Shown in pieces: positions 19,035 to 29,396 of a stretch of 64,000 nucleotides of DNA. The position numbers and the translations under genes are program-made. Source of the stretch: Atlantibacter subterraneus (GTDB lineage: Bacteria; Pseudomonadota; Gammaproteobacteria; Enterobacterales; Enterobacteriaceae). The notes beneath the pieces are model-generated. The model ran no database searches. It worked only from the letters and a program-made list of their open reading frames with translations, and was not told the origin of the DNA. The DNA lies in NCBI RefSeq assembly GCF_007570865.1, contig NZ_VLPS01000001.1, forward strand, positions 682,001 through 746,000, written 5' to 3'. Each line of letters opens with the position of its first letter. The stretch's first letter is position 1.

Positions 19035-20596
19035 CAGAACGTCTCCTGTGCGTGGTGTGCCGTGGCGATTGCGCGCAACACCGCGCGAGCTTTATTGCGT
19101 GTTTCATCCGCTTCAGATTGCGGCACCGAGTCGAGCACCACGCCCGCGCCCGCCTGGACGGTGGCGATGCCGTCCTCGACATAGGCCGAACGAATCACAA
19201 TGCAGGTATCCAGATCGCCGTGGGCGGTGAAGTAACCCACCGCGCCGCCGTAGCTGCCGCGCCGCGAGCCTTCTGCTGCGGCGATAAGTTGCATGGCGCG
19301 GACTTTCGGCGCACCGCTCAGGGTGCCCATATTCATGCAGGCGCGATAGGCGTGCAGCACATCCAGATCCTGGCGCAGTTCGCCCACCACTCGTGACACC
19401 AGATGCATCACGAAGGAGTAGCGGTCGACCTTGGTTAAATCCGCCACGTAGCGGCTGCCCGGCGTGCAGATGCGCGCCAGATCGTTACGCGCCAGGTCCA
19501 CCAGCATCAGATGCTCGGACAGCTCTTTATGGTCGGTGCGCATTTCCAGCTCGATGCGGCTGTCCAGGTCGCGGTCCAGCGAACCGTCGGCGCGACGGCC
19601 GCGCGGGCGGGTCCCGGCAATCGGGTAGATTTCAATCTGGCGTGAATCGGCGTCATATTTCAGCGAGCTTTCCGGCGATGCGCCAAACAGCGTGAAGTCG
19701 TTATCCTGCATAAAAAACATATACGGGCTGGGGTTGCTGTTCTTTAACGTTTCATAGGCCGCCAGCGGCGATGGGCAGGGCAGCGTAAAGCGGCGCGACG
19801 GCACAACCTGGAAAATTTCCCCGGCGCGAATGGCTTTTTGCATCTCGCGCACCACGGCGCTGTACTCTTCATCGCTCTGATTGCACTCGCAGCGCATGGC
19901 CGGCACGGTTTCCACCGGCAGCGGCTGAGCAGGCTGGGTAAGCTGAAGTGCGATCTCGTCAATACGCTGGTCCAGACGCCGCGCTTCGCTGTCCGACGGC
20001 GTGAACTGACTGGTTTGAATGCGAATGTGCTTTTTCTGGTGGTCGATAACCAGCAGGGTTTCCGCCAGATAGAAGCAGTAGTCCGGGCAGCGGTTATGCT
20101 GCTCAACCGCAGGCAGCTCTTCGAAACCGGCCACCAGGTCATAAGCAAACAGCCCGCCGAAGAACATGGCTTCACGTTCATCCGCCGGGACGCTGACCAG
20201 ATCCTGCAACAGGCGGAAGGTATCAAACACCGACAGCGAACACAGGCGCGCGTCTTCATCCAGCAGCGCGCTGACCGGCGGGAAGCGCAGCACGCGCCCC
20301 TGAGGCAAGATTTGATTGTCGATCCCGGCAGGCAGCGCCGTATCCAGTAAATCCAGCAGCGCCGCGCCGTTAGCGGTCAGTGCGTCAATAGTGACAGTGT
20401 CACCCAGCGCGGTAATGCGCAGCGCGCAGTCTACCAGCAGCAGGCTCTTTAACGAGTCTTTGCTGTCAATATCCGCCGACTCCAGCAACAGCGTGGCAGG
20501 GCGCGAGGCGCACAATTGATGAAACAGCGCGGTTGGGTTATCGCGATAGGCGGCTTCGTAAGCCTGGAGTTGCAACGCGGGTTTCTGGGTTTGCAT
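19034..20596 (-). CDS. trpE: TrpE, anthranilate synthase component I
   Basis: Converts chorismate to anthranilate, with ammonia from TrpD. The product is 520 residues when read from [10 protein letters not shown], the E. coli length. The tryptophan feedback site [13 protein letters not shown] is intact, as are the catalytic-domain motifs [10 protein letters not shown] and [14 protein letters not shown]. Longer in-frame reading upstream runs into the attenuator and is rejected. Confidence 0.97.
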   Translation of the reverse strand: MQTQKPALQLQAYEAAYRDNPTALFHQLCASRPATLLLESADIDSKDSLKSLLLVDCALRITALGDTVTIDALTANGAALLDLLDTALPAGIDNQILPQGRVLRFPPVSALLDEDARLCSLSVFDTFRLLQDLVSVPADEREAMFFGGLFAYDLVAGFEELPAVEQHNRCPDYCFYLAETLLVIDHQKKHIRIQTSQFTPSDSEARRLDQRIDEIALQLTQPAQPLPVETVPAMRCECNQSDEEYSAVVREMQKAIRAGEIFQVVPSRRFTLPCPSPLAAYETLKNSNPSPYMFFMQDNDFTLFGASPESSLKYDADSRQIEIYPIAGTRPRGRRADGSLDRDLDSRIELEMRTDHKELSEHLMLVDLARNDLARICTPGSRYVADLTKVDRYSFVMHLVSRVVGELRQDLDVLHAYRACMNMGTLSGAPKVRAMQLIAAAEGSRRGSYGGAVGYFTAHGDLDTCIVIRSAYVEDGIATVQAGAGVVLDSVPQSEADETRNKARAVLRAIATAHHAQETF

Positions 20597-20618
20597 ATCG
20601 GTTCTCATTATTCTGTTC

Positions 20619-20644
20619 AAAAAAAAGCCCGCTTGATGGCGGGC
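20619..20644 (-). terminator. trp attenuator terminator
   Basis: On the minus strand: GCCCGC, loop CATCAA, GCGGGC, then eight T, ending 23 bases before trpE. It is the same design as the E. coli trp attenuator. It forms when the leader peptide is fully translated. Confidence 0.92.
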
Positions 20645-20689
20645 CGGGTATCTGGTGTGCGTGACGCACAGTGGATTCACTGCCCTGAG

Positions 20690-20734
20690 TCAGGAAGTGC
20701 GCCACCAGCGGTTAACAATCATGTTTGCTTTCAT
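20690..20734 (-). CDS. trpL: TrpL, trp operon leader peptide
   Basis: A 14-residue reading frame, MKANMIVNRWWRTS, with two adjacent tryptophan codons followed by Arg-Thr-Ser and TGA. E. coli TrpL ([14 protein letters not shown]) has the same length and the same WWRTS end; the middle differs. Ribosome stalling at the tandem Trp codons under tryptophan shortage favours the antiterminator over the hairpin at 20619-20644. It lies between the trp promoter and the attenuator. Confidence 0.93.
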   Translation of the reverse strand: MKANMIVNRWWRTS

Positions 20735-20763
20735 CTTCAGATACCTGTCTTGTGTGAACTTGC

Positions 20764-20797
20764 GTACTAGTTAACTGGTTCAGGCGCGTAAAGTCAA
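20764..20797 (-). promoter_or_regulatory. trp promoter and TrpR operator
   Basis: On the minus strand the -35 is TTGACT (20797-20792), the spacer is 17 bases and the -10 is TTAACT (20774-20769). The operator GTACTAGTTAACTGGTT (20764-20780) is centred on the -10, as in E. coli where TrpR bound to tryptophan blocks polymerase. One arm (CTGG instead of CTAG) is imperfect. Confidence 0.9.
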
Positions 20798-20804
20798 CCC
20801 CGAT

Positions 20805-20833
20805 TTTAGAAAATCATTGATAATCGTTATGAT
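20805..20833 (+). promoter_or_regulatory. Divergent promoter for rnm (yciV)
   Basis: On the plus strand TTTAGA (20805-20810), 17 bases, TATGAT (20828-20833). It lies back to back with the trp promoter only eight bases from the trp -35 box, so the two polymerases may compete. Confidence 0.5.
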
Positions 20834-20872
20834 AGACGCCCGAATGCTATGCCACATGTGCTGGAGCTGTTT

Positions 20873-21754
20873 TTGAATCCATCTTCGAATGCTGTGATTT
20901 ATGATTTACACAGCCATACGGTCGCCTCTGATGGCGCACTCACGCCGGAACAACTGGTGCATCGCGCCGTTGAGATGGGCGTGACGACTCTCGCCATTAC
21001 CGATCATGACTCTACCGCAGGTTTGCCCGCCGCGCATCGGGAAATCGCCCGACAGCAGCTGCCGCTGCAACTGATCAACGGTACGGAAATTTCCACGCTG
21101 TGGGAAAATCATGAGATCCATATCGTTGGGCTGGGCATTGATATTGCGCATCCGGCATTAATTGAATTTCTGGGTGAACAGCACGCTCGCCGCAATCGCC
21201 GGGCTGAAACAATCGCCGAGCGGCTGGAGAAGGCGCGCATTCCCGGCGCGTGGGAAGGGGCGCTGCGTCTGGCTGACGGCGGGACGGTTACCCGCGGCCA
21301 TTTTGCTAAATTTTTGATCGAAGACGGGCGCGCTAATTCGATGGCTGACGTGTTTAAACACTATTTAGCGCGTGGGAAAACCGGTTATGTGCCGCCGCAG
21401 TGGTGTACAATAAAACAAGCTATTGATGTGATTCACCATTCTGGCGGTCTGGCGGTGGTGGCCCATCCGGGGCGTTACCGGCTGTCGGCGAAGTGGCTTA
21501 AGCGTTTGCTGGGGCATTTTGCCGAACAGGGCGGCGATGCCATGGAAGTGGCGCAGTGCCAGCAAGCGCCCGACGAGCGGGCAAAACTTGCCGCTTACGC
21601 AACCCAATTCGGACTGTTGGCGTCACAGGGATCGGATTTTCATCAGCCTTGCCCGTGGATCGAGCTGGGCCGCAAACTCTGGCTTCCCGACGGCCTTCAG
21701 CCTGTCTGGCAGCGCTGGGACGCGCCAGAATCGAGTAAAGAGAGGGCAGTATGA
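20873..21754 (+). CDS. rnm: Rnm (YciV/TrpH), RNase AM, PHP-domain 5'-3' exoribonuclease
   Basis: PHP-fold metal-dependent enzyme; in E. coli it trims the 5' ends of rRNA precursors and degrades short oligonucleotides. Metal-binding motifs DLHSHT, ITDHDST, VAHPGRY and SDFH are present. I place the start at TTG (20873): it gives 293 residues as in E. coli, aligns just before AVIYDLHSHT, and has GGAG seven bases upstream. The ATG at 20849 would add eight residues and has no ribosome site. It overlaps yciO by four bases. Confidence 0.9.
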   Translation: MNPSSNAVIYDLHSHTVASDGALTPEQLVHRAVEMGVTTLAITDHDSTAGLPAAHREIARQQLPLQLINGTEISTLWENHEIHIVGLGIDIAHPALIEFLGEQHARRNRRAETIAERLEKARIPGAWEGALRLADGGTVTRGHFAKFLIEDGRANSMADVFKHYLARGKTGYVPPQWCTIKQAIDVIHHSGGLAVVAHPGRYRLSAKWLKRLLGHFAEQGGDAMEVAQCQQAPDERAKLAAYATQFGLLASQGSDFHQPCPWIELGRKLWLPDGLQPVWQRWDAPESSKERAV

Positions 21755-22371
21755 GTCAGTTTTTTTATATTCATCCGGATAACCCACAGCCGCGACTGAT
21801 CAACCAGGCCGTGGACATTGTGCGTAAAGGCGGGGTGATTGTTTACCCGACCGATTCCGGCTATGCGTTGGGCTGTAAGCTGGAAGATAAGGGCGCGATG
21901 GAGCGCATTTGCCGTATTCGTCAACTGCCGAACGGCCACAACTTTACCCTGATGTGCCGCGATCTGTCGGAACTGTCGACCTATGCGTTTGTCGATAACG
22001 TGGCGTTTCGCCTGATCAAAAACAACACCCCAGGCAACTACACCTTCATTCTCAAAGGCACCAAAGACGTACCGCGCCGTTTGCTACAGGAAAAGCGTAA
22101 AACCATTGGCCTGCGCGTGCCGTCGAACCCGATTGCGCTGGCCCTGCTGGAAACGCTGAACGAGCCGATGCTGTCCACCTCGCTGATGCTGCCGGGCAGC
22201 GAATTTACCGAATCCGATCCGGAAGAGATCAAAAACCGGCTGGAGAAAGTGGTCGATTTGATTATTCATGGCGGCTATCTGGGCCAGCAGCCCACCACGG
22301 TGATTGATTTAACCGACGATTCGCCAGTGGTGGTGCGTGAAGGGGTTGGCGACGTTAAGCCTTTCCTGTAA
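21751..22371 (+). CDS. yciO: YciO, Sua5/YrdC-family protein
   Basis: A 206-residue member of the L-threonylcarbamoyladenylate synthase superfamily, the same length as E. coli YciO. It carries the KGGVIVYPTDSGYALGCK nucleotide-binding segment and KRKTIGLRVPSNPIALALLE. YciO is a paralog of TsaC, which makes the t6A tRNA precursor; its own role in vivo is not settled. Translation is coupled to rnm by an ATGA overlap. yciQ, which follows in E. coli, is absent. Confidence 0.94.
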   Translation: MSQFFYIHPDNPQPRLINQAVDIVRKGGVIVYPTDSGYALGCKLEDKGAMERICRIRQLPNGHNFTLMCRDLSELSTYAFVDNVAFRLIKNNTPGNYTFILKGTKDVPRRLLQEKRKTIGLRVPSNPIALALLETLNEPMLSTSLMLPGSEFTESDPEEIKNRLEKVVDLIIHGGYLGQQPTTVIDLTDDSPVVVREGVGDVKPFL

Positions 22372-22467
22372 TGCCCTGAGCCGCTATACTACGCGGCCTT
22401 AAAGGCGGCGGGTCACTGCCGCCTTCCCCATTCGACGCCTGGGAAGGCGACATCTTAAGGAAGCTCT

Positions 22468-23352
22468 ATGAGCGAGAAGCTACAAAAAGTATTGGCCCGC
22501 GCCGGTCACGGTTCGCGCCGCGAACTCGAAACCATGATCTCCGCCGGTCGCGTCAGCGTTGATGGCAAAATTGCCACCCTGGGCGATCGCGTTGAAGTAA
22601 ACAGTGCGCTGAAAATTCGTATCGATGGCCACCTGATTTCGATTAAAGAATCCGCCGAGCAGATTTGCCGCGTGCTGGCGTATTACAAGCCGGAAGGCGA
22701 GCTGTGCACCCGTAACGATCCGGAAGGCCGCCCAACGGTGTTTGACCGTTTGCCGAAACTGCGCGGCGCGCGCTGGATTGCGGTTGGTCGTCTGGATGTC
22801 AATACCTGCGGCCTGTTGCTGTTCACTACCGACGGTGAACTGGCTAACCGCCTGATGCACCCAAGCCGTGAAGTGGAACGTGAATACGCGGTGCGCGTGT
22901 TTGGTCAGGTTGAAGACAGCAAAGTTAACGACCTGGCGCGCGGCGTCCAGCTCGAAGATGGTCCGGCGGCGTTTAAAACCATTAAATTCACCGGCGGCGA
23001 AGGTATTAACCAGTGGTACAACGTCACCCTGACCGAAGGGCGCAACCGCGAAGTGCGTCGTTTATGGGAAGCGGTAGGCGTGCAGGTGAGCCGTCTGATC
23101 CGCGTCCGTTACGGCGACATCCCGCTGCCGAAAGGCCTGCCGCGCGGCGGCTATACCGAGCTGGATTTAGCACAAACCAACTACCTGCGTGAGCTGGTGG
23201 GCCTGCCTGCTGAAACCAGCAGCAAAGTGGCGGTGGAAAAAGATCGTCGTCGCATGAAGGCGAACCAGATCCGTCGTGCAGTGAAGCGTCATGGCCAGAC
23301 TACCGCGCGTCGCAGCAGCGGCCCGGCGGTGAAGAAAACCCGCGAAAGATAA
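22468..23352 (+). CDS. rluB: RluB, 23S rRNA pseudouridine(2605) synthase
   Basis: Modifies U2605 of 23S rRNA. The 294 residues have an N-terminal S4 domain ([19 protein letters not shown]), the catalytic aspartate in [27 protein letters not shown], and a basic C-terminal tail. It is close to the 291 residues of E. coli RluB. AAGGAAG precedes ATG. It ends at a strong terminator. Confidence 0.95.
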   Translation: MSEKLQKVLARAGHGSRRELETMISAGRVSVDGKIATLGDRVEVNSALKIRIDGHLISIKESAEQICRVLAYYKPEGELCTRNDPEGRPTVFDRLPKLRGARWIAVGRLDVNTCGLLLFTTDGELANRLMHPSREVEREYAVRVFGQVEDSKVNDLARGVQLEDGPAAFKTIKFTGGEGINQWYNVTLTEGRNREVRRLWEAVGVQVSRLIRVRYGDIPLPKGLPRGGYTELDLAQTNYLRELVGLPAETSSKVAVEKDRRRMKANQIRRAVKRHGQTTARRSSGPAVKKTRER

Positions 23353-23367
23353 TCGCTTTGACTCCAG

Positions 23368-23394
23368 AAAAGGTCGCGAAATGCGACCTTTTTT
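23368..23394. terminator. Bidirectional terminator between rluB and btuR
   Basis: AAAAGGTCGC, loop GAAAT, GCGACCTTTT, then two more T. The A-run on the left serves the minus-strand btuR as well. Confidence 0.9.
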
Positions 23395-23405
23395 GTGTCT
23401 GAAGA

Positions 23406-23996
23406 TCAGTAATCAATCCCCATCTGAGCCTTTACGCCCGCGTCAAAGGCGTGCTTCACCGGACGTAACTCGCTTACCGTATCGGCAATCTCCAGAATAT
23501 CGCGATGGCAGCCGCGTCCGGTAATAATCACCGTTTGCTGTTCCGGGCGATGGTTTAACGCCTCCAGCACGACCTCCAGCGGCAGATAGTCGTAGGCCAC
23601 CATGTAGGTCAGCTCATCCAGCACCACCAAATCCAGCGATGCATCGCGCAGCATCCGCTCGGCGTGCTGCCAGGCAGAGAGGCAGGCAGCAGTATCGGAT
23701 TCGCGGTTTTGCGTCTCCCAGGTAAAGCCGGTCGCCATGGTCTGGAACTCCACGCCGTGCGGCTCCAGCAGGTTACGCTCGCCGTTGGGCCAGGTGCCTT
23801 TAATAAACTGCACCACACCGGCTTTTTTACCGTGTCCCACGGCGCGGGTAACGGTGCCGAAGGCGGCGGTGGTCTTGCCTTTGCCGTTGCCGGTAAACAC
23901 CATCAGTATGCCGCGCTCTTGCTGGGCGCTGGCGATGCGGGCATCCACTTTCTCTTTAACACGCTGCTGGCGCTGCTGGTAACGATCGTCGCTCAT
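23406..23996 (-). CDS. btuR: BtuR (CobO), cob(I)yrinic acid a,c-diamide adenosyltransferase
   Basis: Attaches the adenosyl group of ATP to reduced corrinoids. The 196 residues carry the P-loop FTGNGKGKTTAAFG and the family segments VQFIKGTWPNGE and VVLDELTYMV, as in E. coli BtuR. It follows yciK with a four-base overlap, so the two form an operon. Confidence 0.96.
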   Translation of the reverse strand: MSDDRYQQRQQRVKEKVDARIASAQQERGILMVFTGNGKGKTTAAFGTVTRAVGHGKKAGVVQFIKGTWPNGERNLLEPHGVEFQTMATGFTWETQNRESDTAACLSAWQHAERMLRDASLDLVVLDELTYMVAYDYLPLEVVLEALNHRPEQQTVIITGRGCHRDILEIADTVSELRPVKHAFDAGVKAQMGIDY

Positions 23997-24754
23997 TCAG
24001 AAATTCCTGGTTTTCGGTTGGGTTGGGCATCAAAGGTCATGCCGGTTTTGCGACGGCTGTCGTCGCCCATCAGCCACAAATAGAGCGGCATTAAATCGCG
24101 CGGTGTCTTGAGTTTATTGGGATCTTCCGAAGGAAACGCGTTGGCGCGCATCGCGGTGCGGGTGCCGCCGGGGTTGATGCAGTTTACCCGCAGATTGCGA
24201 TGAACATACTCTTCCGCCAGCACCTGCATCATGCCTTCGGTAGCGAATTTCGACACCGCGTAAGCGCCCCAGCCGGCGCGTCCCTGACGGCCCACGCTTG
24301 AGGAGGTAAACACCAGCGAGCCCGAATCGGATTTCAACAGCAGCGGGATCAGCGCCTGGGTCAGAAAGAAGGTGGCATTCACGTTCACCTGCATTACGTC
24401 CAGCCAGCTCTCCGGCGTTTGTTCGATCATCGGGCACACTTCGCCGAGCGCGCCCGCGTTATGCAACACGCCGTCGAGCCGGGGAACCTCGGCGGCGATG
24501 TGGTCCGCCAGCTCCTGGCATTGCTGAGGCGTGGCGCTGGAAAAATCCAAAATGAACCAGCGCGGCTGCGAATAGCCTTGCTGATGGATCGCGTGCGCGA
24601 CATCGCGCAGTTTTTGCTCGTTGCGGCCCAGCAGGACCACGTCGGCACCGTATCGGGCATAGGTCATCGCCGCTTCGCGGCCAATGCCGTCGCTGGCGCC
24701 GGTGACAAGAATTATGCGGTTTTGCAGCAAATCGCGTTGTGGTTGATAGTGCAC
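23993..24754 (-). CDS. yciK: YciK, short-chain dehydrogenase/reductase
   Basis: A 253-residue NAD(P)-dependent oxidoreductase of the classical SDR family. It has the Gly motif TGASDGIGREAA, the NAG-type motif LHNAGALGEV and the catalytic Tyr/Lys in YAVSKFA. The physiological substrate is unknown. It is co-transcribed with btuR and diverges from sohB. Confidence 0.95.
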   Translation of the reverse strand: MHYQPQRDLLQNRIILVTGASDGIGREAAMTYARYGADVVLLGRNEQKLRDVAHAIHQQGYSQPRWFILDFSSATPQQCQELADHIAAEVPRLDGVLHNAGALGEVCPMIEQTPESWLDVMQVNVNATFFLTQALIPLLLKSDSGSLVFTSSSVGRQGRAGWGAYAVSKFATEGMMQVLAEEYVHRNLRVNCINPGGTRTAMRANAFPSEDPNKLKTPRDLMPLYLWLMGDDSRRKTGMTFDAQPNRKPGISE

Positions 24755-25003
24755 AAATCACTCCTGAGCGGGCAGTTAGCGTGCGAAACAGTCTTTTCAC
24801 AGAGATTTAACGTGTTATGCCTGATTCCGCCCGCTATTTCAATCGGCCATCCGCCCCGTTAGCCGCAAGTTAACATTTTGAAATAATTCATCATGGCAGA
24901 AAATTACGGGATAGATTCCACGATAAACATGTCATACGAGACTGATTGGGCTTGAGTCGGTACACTGAAGCTAACTTTTGGACGTAATATCAAGGCGGAT
25001 GTT

Positions 25004-26053
25004 GTGGATCTACTTTCTGAATATGGGTTGTTTTTAGCCAAAATCGCCACGGTTGTGATCGCGATTGCGATTATTGCAGCCATTATCGTTAATGTTGCCC
25101 AGCGCAGGAAACAGCAGCGCGGGGAACTGCGCGTTACCCGTTTGAGCGAGCAATATAAAGAAATGCAGGAAGAGATGGCGGTGTCGCTGCTCGATCCCCA
25201 TCAGCAAAAACTGTGGCATAAGGCCCAGAAGAAAAAGCACAAGCAGGAAGCCAAAGCGGCGAAAGCACTGGCGAAACAGGGTAAACCGGCAGCGGATGGC
25301 CGCGCCAGACTCTACGTGATCGATTTCAAAGGCAGTATGGACGCCCATGAAGTGGCCTCGTTGCGTGAAGAAGTGACGGCGGTGCTGGCGGTCGCGACGC
25401 CGCAGGATGAGGTGCTGGTGCGCCTCGAAAGCCCTGGCGGCGTGGTGCACGGTTACGGTCTGGCGGCATCGCAGCTCCAGCGCCTGCGCGAACGCGGCAT
25501 TCCGTTAACGGTGGCGGTAGATAAAGTCGCGGCCAGTGGCGGTTATATGATGGCCTGCGTCGCCAGCCATATCGTGGCGGCACCGTTTGCCATTGTCGGC
25601 TCGATCGGCGTGGTGGCGCAGATCCCCAACTTTAACCGCCTGCTCAAGCGTAATGACATCGACGTGGAGCTACATACCGCCGGGCAATATAAGCGCACTC
25701 TGACGCTGTTTGGTGAAAACACCGAGGAAGGGCGCGAGAAATTCCGCGAAGATCTCAACGACACGCATCTGCTGTTCAAGAGCTTTGTTAAAGAGATGCG
25801 TCCCAGCCTGAATATTGATGAAGTGGCGACGGGTGAACACTGGTACGGCGTTCAGGCGAAAGAGAAAGGCCTGGTTGACGCCATCAGCACCAGCGACGAT
25901 CTGATTCTGGATAAAATGAAGCAGCGTGAAGTGGTAGGCGTGCGCTATCTGCGGCGTAAAAAGATGATGGACCGTTTCACAGGCAGTGCGGCAGAAAGCG
26001 CCGATCGTCTGATGATGCGCTGGTGGCAGCGCGGCGAAAAGCCGCTGCTGTAA
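25004..26053 (+). CDS. sohB: SohB, S49-family inner-membrane peptidase (GTG start)
   Basis: Signal-peptide-peptidase-like serine protease, 349 residues as in E. coli. A single N-terminal membrane helix (IATVVIAIAIIAAIIVNV) is followed by a charged region and the ClpP-like domain with the catalytic serine in KVAASGGYMMACVA and the lysine in AGQYKRTLTLFGENTEE. The start codon is GTG after AAGGCGG; the residues DLLSEYGLFLAK match E. coli directly after it. In E. coli extra copies suppress htrA (degP) loss. Confidence 0.95.
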   Translation: MDLLSEYGLFLAKIATVVIAIAIIAAIIVNVAQRRKQQRGELRVTRLSEQYKEMQEEMAVSLLDPHQQKLWHKAQKKKHKQEAKAAKALAKQGKPAADGRARLYVIDFKGSMDAHEVASLREEVTAVLAVATPQDEVLVRLESPGGVVHGYGLAASQLQRLRERGIPLTVAVDKVAASGGYMMACVASHIVAAPFAIVGSIGVVAQIPNFNRLLKRNDIDVELHTAGQYKRTLTLFGENTEEGREKFREDLNDTHLLFKSFVKEMRPSLNIDEVATGEHWYGVQAKEKGLVDAISTSDDLILDKMKQREVVGVRYLRRKKMMDRFTGSAAESADRLMMRWWQRGEKPLL

Positions 26054-26066
26054 TCCTGAAAACGAG

Positions 26067-26092
26067 AAAGAGGCCAACTGGCCTCTTTTTTA
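26067..26092. terminator. Terminator between sohB and yciN
   Basis: AAAGAGGCC, loop AACT, GGCCTCTTT, then T-run to 26091. The A-run on the left can serve yciN on the minus strand, whose stop codon overlaps the end of the structure. Confidence 0.85.
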
Positions 26093-26341
26093 ATCCTGCA
26101 AACGGTACTTTTCAGACAGTTCGTGGGCGAGGTATTTAAACATGTTGAATACCGCCGTGCTTTTCGGCGTCGGCAGGCCTTGCTCGTCCAGGAAGTATTC
26201 GCCCCTGAAGACCAGCACGCCGTTTTTCTGCTCGACGTCGGTGGCAATGATGCCCGCGATGTAATCTTCATGTTCGACAATTAATGCATTGGCTTTTTCA
26301 AGCAGTGTTTTTTTGTCTATCGGTTGAATCGTCTGTTGCAT
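26090..26341 (-). CDS. yciN: YciN, small protein
   Basis: An 83-residue protein of the same length as E. coli YciN, with the shared blocks [18 protein letters not shown] and [10 protein letters not shown]. It is soluble and acidic with a known compact structure but no defined function. An AAGGAG site precedes ATG. It diverges from topA. Confidence 0.93.
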   Translation of the reverse strand: MQQTIQPIDKKTLLEKANALIVEHEDYIAGIIATDVEQKNGVLVFRGEYFLDEQGLPTPKSTAVFNMFKYLAHELSEKYRLQD

Positions 26342-26740
26342 AGTTTACTCCTTCAAAACTGCGCGTAGTGTACGCCGCGCCTGACGTCGGGTGCAAATTT
26401 TCCCGGAATGAGAGTGTGGATTTATCTGCACTGACAAGTTGGCGCTCAGCAGCAAGGCATGCTAATAAAGTTGCGTAACGAATTTTATCAGGTAGAGTGT
26501 GACGCTTTCGCAAATCTGGCAACAGAATTGCTTGACATTCGACCAGACTTTCGTCGTGTTGTGTCGTCATGGCGCGAAAAACCTGCTTTCTCAGGCACCT
26601 GAAAAGTGCGTTCCATCGCACCGGTAAATGAAGCAGGGTTGAATTCCTTTACGGCTATCGCAATATATCCTGGCGTATGGCCCGATAAAGTGAGTTATCG
26701 TGCGACGTCATTTGGAAGAATCAACCAGGTAAAGGTGAAT
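26342..26740 (+). promoter_or_regulatory. topA upstream region
   Basis: About 400 bases separate yciN from topA. In E. coli this region carries several topA promoters sensitive to supercoiling, heat and Fis. A perfect -35 hexamer TTGACA is at 26532-26537, but no good -10 is at the right distance by eye. The GGTAAAGGT ribosome site sits before 26741. An in-frame extension from 26606 is not used. No RNA gene recognised. Confidence 0.5.
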
Positions 26741-29347
26741 ATGGGTAAAGCTCTCGTTATCGTTGAGTCCCCGGCAAAAGCCAAAACGATTAACAAGTAT
26801 CTCGGCAATGACTACGTGGTGAAATCCAGCGTCGGTCATATCCGTGATTTGCCGACCAGCGGATCAACCCAGAAAAAGAGCGCTGACTCTGCCTCCACCA
26901 AAACGGCCAAAACCGGCAAAAAAGTCAAAAAGGACGAGCGCGGCGCGTTAGTTAACCGCATGGGCGTCGATCCGTGGCATGACTGGGAAGCACAGTACGA
27001 AGTGCTGCCGGGCAAAGAGAAAGTTGTCTCTGAACTGAAATCGTTGGCTGAAAAAGCCGACCACATCTATCTCGCAACCGACCTTGACCGCGAAGGGGAA
27101 GCCATTGCATGGCACCTGCGGGAAGTGATCGGCGGCGACGACACCCGCTACAGCCGCGTGGTGTTTAACGAAATTACTAAGAATGCGATTCGCCAGGCGT
27201 TTGAAAAGCCGGGCGAACTGAATATCGACCGGGTAAATGCTCAGCAGGCGCGCCGTTTTATGGACCGCGTGGTGGGCTATATGGTCTCTCCGCTGCTGTG
27301 GAAGAAAATCGCCCGCGGCCTGTCTGCCGGACGCGTGCAGTCCGTTGCGGTCCGTCTGGTTGTCGAGCGCGAACGTGAAATCAAAGCCTTTGTGCCGGAA
27401 GAATACTGGGAAGTGGATGCCGCGCTGACCACGCCGAAAGGCGATGCGCTACAGGTTGAAGTCACTCACCAGAACGATAAACCGTTCCGCCCGGTAAACC
27501 GCGATCAAACCATGGCGGCGGTAAGCCTGCTGGAAAAAGCGCGCTACACCCTGTTGGAGCGTGAAGATAAGCCGACCAGCAGCAAACCGGGCGCGCCGTT
27601 TATCACGTCCACGCTGCAACAGGCCGCCAGCACGCGCCTCGGTTTTGGCGTTAAGAAAACCATGATGATGGCCCAGCGCCTGTATGAAGCGGGTTACATC
27701 ACCTATATGCGTACCGACTCCACCAACCTGAGCCAGGACGCGGTGAGCATGGTGCGCGACTATATTAAAGACCAGTTCGGCAAAAAATATCTGCCGGAGT
27801 CGGCCAATCAGTACGCCAGCAAAGACAACTCGCAGGAAGCGCACGAAGCCATTCGTCCGTCCGATGTGAATGTGGTGGCTGACGTGCTGAAAGATATGGA
27901 AAGCGATGCGCAGAAACTGTATCAGCTGATCTGGCGTCAGTTTGTGGCCTGTCAGATGACGCCGGCGCAATACGATTCCACCACGCTGACCGTGGAAGCG
28001 GGCGATTTCCGCCTCAAGGCGCGTGGCCGCACCCTGCGCTTCGACGGCTGGACTAAAGTGATGCCTGCGCTGCGCAAAGGTGATGAAGACCGTACGCTGC
28101 CAGCCGTTGAGCCGGGCGATGTGTTGTCCCTGGTTGAACTGACCCCGGCGCAGCACTTCACCAAGCCGCCTGCGCGCTTTAGCGAAGCATCTCTGGTGAA
28201 AGAGCTGGAAAAACGCGGTATCGGCCGTCCGTCTACCTACGCGTCGATCATCTCCACCATTCAGGATCGCGGTTACGTGCGGGTGGAAAACCGCCGTTTC
28301 TACGCCGAGAAAATGGGCGAGATCGTTACCGATCGTCTGGAAGAGAACTTCCGCGAGCTGATGAACTACGACTTTACCGCTCAGATGGAAAGCAGCCTTG
28401 ACCAGGTGGCCAATCATCAGGCGGAGTGGAAAGCGGTACTCGACGACTTCTTCGGTGATTTTACCCGCCAGTTAGATACGGCGGAGAAAGATCCGGAAGA
28501 GGGCGGGATGCGTCCGAACCAGATGGTATTGACCAGCATCGACTGCCCGACCTGCGGTCGCAAAATGGGTATTCGCACCGCCAGCACCGGGGTTTTCCTC
28601 GGCTGTTCTGGCTATGCGCTGTCGCCGAAAGAGCGCTGCAAAACCACCATCAATCTGGTGCCGGAAAACGAAGTGCTCAACGTGCTGGAAGGCGATGACG
28701 CCGAAACCAACGCGCTGCGTGCCAAACGCCGCTGCCAGAAATGCGGCACTGCGATGGACAGCTACCTGATCGATCCGAAGCGTAAAATCCACGTCTGCGG
28801 CAACAACCCGACCTGCGATGGTTACGAAATCGAAGAGGGTGAATTCCGCATCAAAGGCTATGACGGCCCGATTGTGGAGTGTGAGAAGTGCGGTTCGGAA
28901 ATGCATCTACGCATGGGCCGCTTCGGTAAGTACATGGCCTGTACCAACGACGACTGTAAAAACACCCGTAAGATTTTGCGTAACGGCGACGTTGCGCCGC
29001 CGAAGGAAGATCCGGTTCCGCTGCCGGAGCTGCCGTGCGAGAAATCCGATGCGTACTTCGTGCTGCGTGACGGTGCGGCTGGGGTGTTCCTGGCGGCCAA
29101 TACTTTCCCGAAATCGCGTGAAACCCGTGCGCCGCTGGTGGAAGAGCTGTACCGCTTCCGCGATCGCCTGCCGGAAAAACTGCGTTATCTGGCGGATGCC
29201 CCACAGAAAGATCCTGAAGGCAACCCGGCGGTGGTGAAGTTCAGCCGTAAGACCAAACAGCAGTACGTCTCTTCAGAGAAAGCGGGTAAAGCCACCGGCT
29301 GGTCCGCGTTTTACGTTGACGGCAAGTGGGCCGAAGGCAGTAAGTAA
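26741..29347 (+). CDS. topA: TopA, DNA topoisomerase I
   Basis: Type IA topoisomerase that relaxes negative supercoils. The product is 868 residues from [20 protein letters not shown], against 865 in E. coli. The Toprim acidic residues ([12 protein letters not shown]), the active tyrosine in [10 protein letters not shown], and three C-terminal four-cysteine zinc motifs ([27 protein letters not shown] and their partners) are all present, followed by the basic C-terminal domain. It is followed by a strong terminator. Confidence 0.98.
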   Translation: MGKALVIVESPAKAKTINKYLGNDYVVKSSVGHIRDLPTSGSTQKKSADSASTKTAKTGKKVKKDERGALVNRMGVDPWHDWEAQYEVLPGKEKVVSELKSLAEKADHIYLATDLDREGEAIAWHLREVIGGDDTRYSRVVFNEITKNAIRQAFEKPGELNIDRVNAQQARRFMDRVVGYMVSPLLWKKIARGLSAGRVQSVAVRLVVEREREIKAFVPEEYWEVDAALTTPKGDALQVEVTHQNDKPFRPVNRDQTMAAVSLLEKARYTLLEREDKPTSSKPGAPFITSTLQQAASTRLGFGVKKTMMMAQRLYEAGYITYMRTDSTNLSQDAVSMVRDYIKDQFGKKYLPESANQYASKDNSQEAHEAIRPSDVNVVADVLKDMESDAQKLYQLIWRQFVACQMTPAQYDSTTLTVEAGDFRLKARGRTLRFDGWTKVMPALRKGDEDRTLPAVEPGDVLSLVELTPAQHFTKPPARFSEASLVKELEKRGIGRPSTYASIISTIQDRGYVRVENRRFYAEKMGEIVTDRLEENFRELMNYDFTAQMESSLDQVANHQAEWKAVLDDFFGDFTRQLDTAEKDPEEGGMRPNQMVLTSIDCPTCGRKMGIRTASTGVFLGCSGYALSPKERCKTTINLVPENEVLNVLEGDDAETNALRAKRRCQKCGTAMDSYLIDPKRKIHVCGNNPTCDGYEIEEGEFRIKGYDGPIVECEKCGSEMHLRMGRFGKYMACTNDDCKNTRKILRNGDVAPPKEDPVPLPELPCEKSDAYFVLRDGAAGVFLAANTFPKSRETRAPLVEELYRFRDRLPEKLRYLADAPQKDPEGNPAVVKFSRKTKQQYVSSEKAGKATGWSAFYVDGKWAEGSK

Positions 29348-29364
29348 CCTGCTGTAAATGAAAC

Positions 29365-29396
29365 TAAAAAAGGGCCGGAGCAATCCGGCCCTTTTT
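29365..29396 (+). terminator. Terminator after topA
   Basis: AAAAAAGGGCCGGA, loop GCAA, TCCGGCCCTTTTT. Long GC stem with an A-run and T-run; strong and potentially bidirectional. Confidence 0.92.
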
